Of a DNA stretch of 6,597 nt, positions 1 through 3,883 are shown piece by piece (within the stretch, counting starts at the first letter, position 1; each line of letters starts with the position of its first letter). Source of the DNA: an uncultured Clostridia bacterium (lineage in GTDB: Bacteria; Bacillota; Clostridia; Oscillospirales; Oscillospiraceae). The stretch covers positions 1 through 6,597 of the forward strand of contig CAMDZY010000102.1 in NCBI GenBank assembly GCA_945910975.1. Reading direction: 5' to 3'. The translations under genes and the position numbers were made by a program. The notes beneath the pieces are model-generated. The model was given only the letters and a program-made list of their open reading frames with translations. It did no database searches and was not told the origin of the DNA.

Positions 1-72
1 CGATTCCAAGGTATAGCCGCCAAACACCGCCCGTTCCAGGGTGGTTTCCTGAACCTGTTGGGGTGTCAACAT
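1..72 (-). CDS. divIVA: DivIVA-family protein, N-terminal fragment (cut by window edge)
   Basis: Only the first 24 codons are present; the gene continues beyond base 1. The fragment starts MLTPQQVQETT and goes on LERAVFGGY, matching the start of the DivIVA domain: an LTP near the N-terminus and an F-x-G-Y turn around residues 17-20. In the family this turn forms the membrane-touching tip of a coiled-coil dimer that recognises curved membrane at poles and septa. Bacillus DivIVA has FRGY; here it is FGGY, a form I know from clostridial homologues. The ATG at 70-72 is preceded by GAGGAG (82-87) with a 9-nt spacer. It follows sepF by 50 nt, the expected neighbour in the ylm-divIVA division cluster. 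The family call is strong from start motif and context, but the rest is unseen, so a DivIVA-domain paralogue such as GpsB cannot be excluded. Confidence 0.85.
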   Translation of the reverse strand, partial: MLTPQQVQETTLERAVFGGYTLES

Positions 73-122
73 AATGCACAACTCCTCTATTTATAGAATG
101 GCTCTACAGGGGAACCGCTTGA

Positions 123-617
123 TTAGAAGTATACGCCGTTATTCTCCAATTCTTCCATCAAGTCCCCCACGATGTCAACATTGTAGGGCGTGATGAGATA
201 GGTGGAAATTGCGACCTTCTTGATTTTCCCGTCAAGTACATAAGTACAGCCGGACAGGAAGTCCACCAAGCGGCGGGCGACGTCCTTGTTGGTCGATTCG
301 AGGTTCAGCACGACAGCGTGCTTTTCGCGCAGGTGGTCGGCGATCTCGGTCACGGCGTCAAAGCGGTCGGGCTTGACCAGAATGACCTGCAGTTGTGCAG
401 TGTTGCCCAGATTGACGACCTTGCTGCCACCGCGAGCCGGAGCGGCAGTTGCGCGGCCGGTGTCGGAGAATGCAGCGGAGCGTCTGGGTGCAGCAGATGC
501 GTTTGCGGCGGCGGGGATTTCCTGTTCTTCCTCGTCCATTTCGTCATAATCATCGTAATCTTCGTCTTCCTCGGAATAGGGGCGCGTAAGTTTCTTCAGT
601 TCATCCATGATTCCCAT
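123..617 (-). CDS. sepF: Cell division protein SepF
   Basis: Predicted 164-residue SepF (YlmF), a cytoplasmic FtsZ partner that tethers FtsZ polymers to the membrane and organises the septal ring. Residues 1-14 (MGIMDELKKLTRPY) fit the N-terminal membrane-binding amphipathic helix. Residues 15-33 are extremely acidic (mostly D, E and Y), followed by an Ala/Pro/Ser-rich linker to about 64. The SepF domain then runs from about 66 to 155, with recognisable family segments: KPDRFDAVTEIADHL (82-96), AVVLNLE (101-107), ARRLVDFLSG (114-123) and ITPYNVDI (142-149). The start at 617 has GGAGG at 626-630 with an 8-nt spacer; the next ATG, at codon 4, would be too far away. It lies 36 nt after yggS and 50 nt before divIVA, the conserved order in Gram-positive division clusters, though ylmG and ylmH are absent from between them. 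Confidence 0.96.
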   Translation of the reverse strand: MGIMDELKKLTRPYSEEDEDYDDYDEMDEEEQEIPAAANASAAPRRSAAFSDTGRATAAPARGGSKVVNLGNTAQLQVILVKPDRFDAVTEIADHLREKHAVVLNLESTNKDVARRLVDFLSGCTYVLDGKIKKVAISTYLITPYNVDIVGDLMEELENNGVYF

Positions 618-625
618 GGTTCATA

Positions 626-630
626 CCTCC
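626..630 (-). promoter_or_regulatory. Ribosome binding site of sepF
   Basis: GGAGG sits 8 nt before the ATG at 615-617. It decides the start: an ATG at 622-624 is only 1 nt from this site and in another frame, and the internal ATG at codon 4 is 17 nt away. The leader between yggS and this site is A-rich. Confidence 0.8.
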
Positions 631-653
631 GGTTATCTATATTTTTGTTTTGA

Positions 654-1373
654 TCATTCGGTAGAAAGGCTGTTTGCATAATTGCGAGCGCCGAAGATGG
701 CTGTGCCGATCCTTACCATCGTGCTGCCGCAGGCGATCGCGTCCTCGAAATCATCGGACATTCCCATGGACAAGCAGCGCATAGTAACATTATCATATTT
801 TTTTGCCCTTATGTCAACCCACAGAGCGTGCATTTTCTGAAAATAATTGTAATTTCTTTGAGAATTTTGACAAATTGGGGGGATCGCCATCAATCCGCAC
901 AGGTGTACATGGGGATAATCGGCCATTTTGGAAGCCATTTCCAGCGCCTGCTCCGGGGAGAAGCCGGCCTTGGTTTCCTCGGCGGCGATGTTGACCTCCA
1001 GCAAAATGTCCTGTCGGACGTTTTGCTTGGCGGCCTCTTTTTCGATGGCCTCGAGCAGGTTCAGCCGGTCGACCGATTGAATCAGCTCCACCTGCCCCAC
1101 CACAAATTTTACCTTGTTGGTTTGCAGCCGCCCGATAAAATGCACGGGCTTGCTGCCGTAAGCGCCCTGCGGCTGCTTTTCGCGCAGCTCCTGCACGCGG
1201 TTTTCGCCGCAGCAGTCCACGCCGCCTTCCACTGCCCACAAAACACGCTGTGCATCGTTCATTTTGGACGCTGCGCACAGGCTGATCTCCTCCGGCCTGC
1301 GACCGGCTGCCAATGCAGCGGCATCCATACGGGCGCGAATGGCAGCAATATTTTGTCGAATCTGTTCTTTCAT
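654..1373 (-). CDS. YggS/YlmE-family pyridoxal-phosphate homeostasis protein
   Basis: Predicted 239-residue PLP-binding single-domain protein of the alanine racemase N-terminal fold (YggS/YlmE/PROSC family). The family has no firmly assigned reaction; it binds PLP and keeps vitamin B6 and amino-acid pools balanced. The PLP lysine is K37 in LCAASKMND. Other signatures in order are CGENRVQE (55-62, usually FGENR), HFIGRLQTNK (78-87), GLMAIPP (160-166), SMGMSDDF (202-209) and GSTMVRIGTAIFG (216-228). Length matches the family. Its ATG overlaps the stop of the upstream adaptor gene as ATGA (1370-1373), with AAAGG about 10 nt before it, which suggests translational coupling. Neighbours sepF and divIVA are those of Bacillus ylmE. 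Oddly, residues about 165-198 are encoded in AT-rich codons, 31 G/C in 781-880, and this stretch carries promoter-like sequences facing sepF. Confidence 0.95.
   Translation of the reverse strand: MKEQIRQNIAAIRARMDAAALAAGRRPEEISLCAASKMNDAQRVLWAVEGGVDCCGENRVQELREKQPQGAYGSKPVHFIGRLQTNKVKFVVGQVELIQSVDRLNLLEAIEKEAAKQNVRQDILLEVNIAAEETKAGFSPEQALEMASKMADYPHVHLCGLMAIPPICQNSQRNYNYFQKMHALWVDIRAKKYDNVTMRCLSMGMSDDFEDAIACGSTMVRIGTAIFGARNYANSLSTE
789..817 (-). promoter_or_regulatory. Candidate sigma-A promoter inside yggS, facing sepF-divIVA
   Basis: On the minus strand TTGACA (812-817, 6/6 match) is followed after exactly 17 nt by GATAAT (789-794, 5/6 match to TATAAT). The spacer holds a run of seven A. 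Transcription would start near 782, about 165 nt before the sepF ATG. It lies in an AT-rich stretch of a GC-rich coding region, so it could supply division genes independently of the upstream operon. This is sequence resemblance only; no start site is known. Confidence 0.5.
846..873 (-). promoter_or_regulatory. Second, weaker candidate promoter inside yggS
   Basis: On the minus strand TTGTCA (868-873, 5/6) and TACAAT (846-851, 5/6) are 16 nt apart, in tandem with and upstream of the better candidate at 789-817. AT-rich sequence gives such matches by chance more easily, so this one is tentative. Confidence 0.25.
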
Positions 1374-2581
1374 GGCTGCACTACCTTTCCGTCGTAGATT
1401 TCTTCGTCTGTCAAAATAATTTCATCCCCCGGCCAAAGGCCGTCGGTTGAGTCCTGACTGAGGGTGACGATGTAGCTGTCGTCGTTATCGCGGATGATTT
1501 CCACCTGCTTCCACTCGGCGGTCGCGCCCTGCAAAACATAGACGCCCGCGTTGCCCTCCTCGTCGGTATATAAGCCCTGCTTTGGCACACGCAAACCGCG
1601 ATAGGTTTGGAAAATCACATCCGCCGTCTGTTGGCGCAGGGCTGTGGTGTCAAACACGCGGGTGTTCGCCGTCAAGACCAAAAGACATTTGCCGTCCTCG
1701 TCCGAACCGATGCGGGCAATCTGCATGGTCACGTCCTGCTTGAGCTGATAGGAAAAGCGCACCGTGACCGCATCGCCGACCTCCTGCCCCTGTAGCTGCG
1801 CCGTTTCCACTGCCGCGACATAATACCATGTGTTGGAGGTGATCAGCTTGCCCACGGCATTGGTAGGCGCCGCCGCTTGCAGTGTGTCGAGGTCGGCTGC
1901 GCGCATGGTTTGCAGCCGGTCGGGGGTCAATTGTTCCTCCAGACCGTCCACGTTGGCGGAAAAATAGCCGGAGCATGGCGCGGTGATCGTGCCGGAGCCG
2001 GTTTGCGCGCTGCCAAGCGCTTCGAGCTGGGTACGCAGCTCGGTAATTCGATTTAGCAACGCCTGCGAGTCGTCCTGCCCGGTGTCGCGGCGGAGGATGT
2101 AGGTTTTTAGCAGCTCCGCACTCTCCGCAGCCGCAGTCAGGTCGTGCCTTGCTACGCCTGCGGACAGTGCGGTGATTTGCTGTTCAATGGTGTCGTCAAG
2201 CGGTGCGGCATCGGCGTTGGAGGTGGCATAGGTGTAGGCGTATTCCAACTGCTCCAGTTCCTCCGACAGGCTCCGGCGTTGAAGCTCGTCGACTCTGGCC
2301 GCTTCGCTGGTGTGGGATATTGCCACGCTCTGCCCTGCGCCGACCCATTCGCCCTCCTTGCATTGGAGCGTCAAAATCGAATTGGGCTTGGTCAGTACGC
2401 GCTCATCACGCACCACAAAGCCGGAGGTGGTTATCCCATCGCCGACTTCGTAGAGAACAGCCGTTTCGGTTTGCAGCTGCTTGCCCTGCGCGGTGAACAC
2501 ACGGAGCAGCAGCACAACGGCGAGAAAAACGCCCAGCACACCGAATACGACCTTTAAATAAATACCGCCCTGTTTTTTCAT
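1370..2581 (-). CDS. Membrane-anchored HlyD-type efflux adaptor
   Basis: Predicted 403-residue HlyD/RND-type membrane fusion (adaptor) protein. A short basic N-terminus leads into one membrane segment (about residues 7-29), so the bulk lies outside the membrane. A first barrel/lipoyl-like half covers about 43-90 (TSGFVVRDE, then EGEWVGAGQSV). Residues about 93-190 form a Glu/Leu/Arg-rich helical hairpin. The lipoyl half returns at ITAPCSGYFS (199-208). Beta-barrel and membrane-proximal regions follow, with LRVPKQGLYTDEEGNAGVYV (330-349), a typical adaptor segment, and a C-terminal GDEIIL...YDGKVV. No transporter or outer component is adjacent, so the substrate and partner are unknown. The chosen ATG (2579-2581) has GGAGG at 2589-2593; a TTG 18 nt upstream lies outside this site. 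It starts 37 nt after hfq and overlaps yggS by 4 nt. I recall adaptor-like genes next to yggS/sepF in clostridia. Confidence 0.82.
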   Translation of the reverse strand: MKKQGGIYLKVVFGVLGVFLAVVLLLRVFTAQGKQLQTETAVLYEVGDGITTSGFVVRDERVLTKPNSILTLQCKEGEWVGAGQSVAISHTSEAARVDELQRRSLSEELEQLEYAYTYATSNADAAPLDDTIEQQITALSAGVARHDLTAAAESAELLKTYILRRDTGQDDSQALLNRITELRTQLEALGSAQTGSGTITAPCSGYFSANVDGLEEQLTPDRLQTMRAADLDTLQAAAPTNAVGKLITSNTWYYVAAVETAQLQGQEVGDAVTVRFSYQLKQDVTMQIARIGSDEDGKCLLVLTANTRVFDTTALRQQTADVIFQTYRGLRVPKQGLYTDEEGNAGVYVLQGATAEWKQVEIIRDNDDSYIVTLSQDSTDGLWPGDEIILTDEEIYDGKVVQP

Positions 2582-2588
2582 TGCGATT

Positions 2589-2593
2589 CCTCC
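2589..2593 (-). promoter_or_regulatory. Ribosome binding site that sets the adaptor gene start
   Basis: GGAGG lies 7 nt before the ATG at 2579-2581. This places the start at codon MKKQGG and excludes the in-frame TTG at 2597-2599, which lies upstream of the site. Confidence 0.85.
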
Positions 2594-2597
2594 CGGC

Positions 2598-2620
2598 AAG
2601 GCGAACCGGAATGTCGCCTT
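2598..2620 (-). other. Intercistronic hairpin between hfq and the adaptor gene
   Basis: AAGGCGA and TCGCCTT form a perfect 7-bp stem (2598-2604 with 2614-2620) around a 9-nt loop. The 5' arm begins inside the hfq stop codon, and the 3' arm ends about 3 nt before the adaptor's GGGAGG. No T-run follows on the minus strand, so it is not an intrinsic terminator. It may affect mRNA processing, stability or access to the downstream site. Confidence 0.4.
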
Positions 2621-2846
2621 AGCCCTTCGGTGTAAATTTCACCGGTTGAACGGGAACAATGGTAGAGATCGCGTGCTTATAAATCATCTGCTGCTTGCCT
2701 TCGGAAACAACAACGATGGCAAAGCTGTCAAAGCCGGTCAGCACGCCCTTGAGCTGAAACCCGTTCATCAGAAAAATGGTAAGCATGGTATGTTCCTTGC
2801 GAACCTCGTTTAAAAATTGATCCTGCAAATTTTCGTTGGTAGCCAT
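2619..2846 (-). CDS. hfq: RNA chaperone Hfq
   Basis: Predicted 75-residue Hfq, an Sm-fold protein that assembles as a hexameric ring and binds A-rich and U-rich RNA. The N-terminus (NLQDQFLNEVRKE, 6-18) carries the conserved Q8 and the rim basic patch, here R16-K17-E18-H19 in place of the RRER of E. coli. Sm1 follows (TIFLMNGFQLKGVLTGFDSF, 23-42). Sm2 has the bacterial hallmark YKHAIST (56-62) with the U-binding K57-H58. There is only a very short tail after the Sm core, as in other Gram-positive Hfqs. The start has a near-perfect AAGGAGG (2853-2859) with a 6-nt spacer. It follows miaA, the classic hfq neighbour, after 76 nt. That gap contains a candidate promoter and a structured leader that may control translation. 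Confidence 0.98.
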   Translation of the reverse strand: MATNENLQDQFLNEVRKEHTMLTIFLMNGFQLKGVLTGFDSFAIVVVSEGKQQMIYKHAISTIVPVQPVKFTPKG

Positions 2847-2912
2847 AAGTATCCTCCTTATATATTTTGAGGGGACTGCGGCGTCTTTTGAACAGCCCCT
2901 CCGGATACTTAT
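2845..2912 (-). promoter_or_regulatory. Structured hfq leader: nested stems enclosing the ribosome binding site
   Basis: A perfect 10-bp inverted repeat pairs ATAAGTATCC (2903-2912, minus strand) with GGATACTTAT (2845-2854). The second arm contains the last two G of the AAGGAGG site, the whole spacer and the first two bases of the ATG. Nested inside is a GC-rich hairpin: GAGGGGCTG (2893-2901) pairs with CAGTCCCCTC (2869-2878), nine base pairs with one bulged base and a 14-nt loop. Between the hairpin and the ribosome site is an A-rich stretch (CAAAATATATAAGG). In RNA containing both arms the start region would be closed. Pairing is read directly from sequence; regulation is inferred. Confidence 0.55.
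2853..2859 (-). promoter_or_regulatory. Ribosome binding site of hfq, partly inside a stem
   Basis: AAGGAGG, a near-perfect anti-16S complement, lies 6 nt before the ATG at 2844-2846. Its last two G form the first two pairs of the 10-bp stem with the leader arm at 2903-2912, so access depends on which transcript is made. Confidence 0.85.
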
Positions 2913-2936
2913 ATTTTACCGCTTACCCCTTGTCGA
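2908..2936 (-). promoter_or_regulatory. Candidate sigma-A promoter for hfq, overlapping the end of miaA
   Basis: Minus strand TCGACA (2931-2936, 5/6 match to TTGACA) and TATAAG (2908-2913, 5/6 match to TATAAT) are separated by 17 nt. A T-rich stretch lies upstream of the -35. The predicted start is about 2900-2902, right at the base of the 2869-2901 hairpin. The -10 overlaps the left arm of the 10-bp inverted repeat, so the transcript would lack most or all of that arm. Resemblance only; no mapped start. Confidence 0.45.
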
Positions 2937-3861
2937 AAAAGGGAATATGCTGTCGCGCTTGCAAGAAAATTTCAGAAAAATCCTGATTTGGTTTTTGTAA
3001 AATCCAGAAAATCTGCGGATTTTTGCGGAACCAAGTCAGCTGCCGCTTGGCAAAATTGCGGGTGCGCCGCTGAATCAGGGCAACGGCCTCGCTTACAGAC
3101 AGCTCGCCGCGCTGCACCTGCGCCAGCTCCTTGTAGCCCAGCGCCTGCATTGCGGTGCAGCTGTCATCCAGACCGCCGGACAAAAGCGTGTTGACCTCGT
3201 CCATCAGCCCGTCTTGCAGCATCCGCTCCACGCGCCGGTTGATGCGGTCGTACAAGTCCTGCCGGGATTCATAGTCCAGGCCGATCCAGACGGGGTCATA
3301 TTTTGGCGGCTGCCGTTTGCTTTCCAGATTGTGCTGGGTGATGGATTTTCCGGTTTCCAGATACACCTCGGCGGCGCGGATGATGCGCTTGCGGTCGGAC
3401 GGGTGCAGACGGGCAGCGGATTCGGCGTCGTAGTTTTGCAACAGCTCCAGCACGGCCTCAATGCCGTACTCCTCGGCCAGCTTTTCCAGCGCTTCGCGGT
3501 GTCCGGTGCGCGGGTACGGGGCAAAGCTGCGGCCTGCGATCAGCGAATCGACATACAGACCCGTGCCGCCCTCAATGATGACCGTCTTGCCGCGCGACAA
3601 AATATCCTGCACACAGGCATCCGCCATCTGCACATACCGGCTCACGGAAAAATCCTCGCCCGGCTGCGCCACGTCGCTCATATAGTGGGGAACTCCCTCC
3701 AGCTCCTGCGGCGTCACCTTGGCGGTGCCGATGTCCATGCCCTTGTAGATCTGCATGGAGTCGCAGCCAACGATCTCACCGCCCAGCGCCTTGGCCAGCG
3801 CTACGGACAGCTTTGTTTTTCCGGCGGCCGTAGGGCCAACGATACAGATGATTTTATCCAT
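2923..3861 (-). CDS. miaA: tRNA dimethylallyltransferase MiaA
   Basis: Predicted 312-residue cytoplasmic enzyme that transfers a dimethylallyl group to N6 of A37 in tRNAs reading UNN codons, the first step to ms2i6A. Motifs in order: P-loop GPTAAGKT (9-16), DSMQIYKGMDIGTAK (34-48) containing the D-S-x-Q-x-Y signature, GGTGLYVDSL (98-107), the DRKRIIRAAEVY helix (156-167), MQALGYKEL (238-246), and the C-terminal RRTRNFAKRQLTWFRK (265-280). Length is typical. The start at 3861 was chosen because the P-loop should begin within about 10 residues and AAAGGA precedes the ATG by 5 nt. An in-frame ATG at 3946-3948 would add 29 residues translated from inside mutL and has no ribosome site. It lies 22 nt after mutL and 76 nt before hfq, both conserved neighbours. 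The final 30 codons are AT-rich (36 G/C in 2911-3010) and overlap the hfq promoter candidate. Confidence 0.97.
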   Translation of the reverse strand: MDKIICIVGPTAAGKTKLSVALAKALGGEIVGCDSMQIYKGMDIGTAKVTPQELEGVPHYMSDVAQPGEDFSVSRYVQMADACVQDILSRGKTVIIEGGTGLYVDSLIAGRSFAPYPRTGHREALEKLAEEYGIEAVLELLQNYDAESAARLHPSDRKRIIRAAEVYLETGKSITQHNLESKRQPPKYDPVWIGLDYESRQDLYDRINRRVERMLQDGLMDEVNTLLSGGLDDSCTAMQALGYKELAQVQRGELSVSEAVALIQRRTRNFAKRQLTWFRKNPQIFWILQKPNQDFSEIFLQARQHIPFFDKG

Positions 3862-3866
3862 AGAAA

Positions 3867-3872
3867 TCCTTT
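3867..3872 (-). promoter_or_regulatory. Ribosome binding site that sets the miaA start
   Basis: AAAGGA (within GGAAAGGA, 3867-3874) lies 5 nt before the ATG at 3859-3861, in the 22-nt gap after the mutL stop. It supports the short start over the in-frame ATG at 3946-3948 inside mutL. Confidence 0.75.
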
Positions 3873-3883
3873 CCGCGGAAGCA

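Noticed and set aside
73..122. TATAAA in the sepF-divIVA gap as a promoter -10
   Set aside because: No acceptable -35 hexamer occurs 16-18 nt upstream on the minus strand; the gap is otherwise just an intercistronic spacer.
867..872. TTGACA on the plus strand in the AT-rich part of yggS
   Set aside because: No -10-like hexamer lies 16-18 nt downstream, and no plus-strand gene follows.
828..1397. 189-codon open frame on the plus strand
   Set aside because: It is antisense to yggS, which has every family signature; composition looks like a mirror of the real gene.
1430..1442. CGGCC-AAA-GGCCG short inverted repeat near the end of the adaptor gene
   Set aside because: Only 5 bp, inside coding sequence for a GLWPGD segment, and no T-run on either side; not a terminator.
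2579..2599. Adaptor start at TTG 2597-2599
   Set aside because: The GGAGG at 2589-2593 lies downstream of this TTG and fits the ATG at 2579-2581.
2960..3025. Repeated GATTTT(T)CTG-like words at the 3' end of miaA
   Set aside because: They are short, imperfect and explained by AT-rich codons for Gln, Ile, Phe and Asp; no clear stem with a T-run and no regular spacing.
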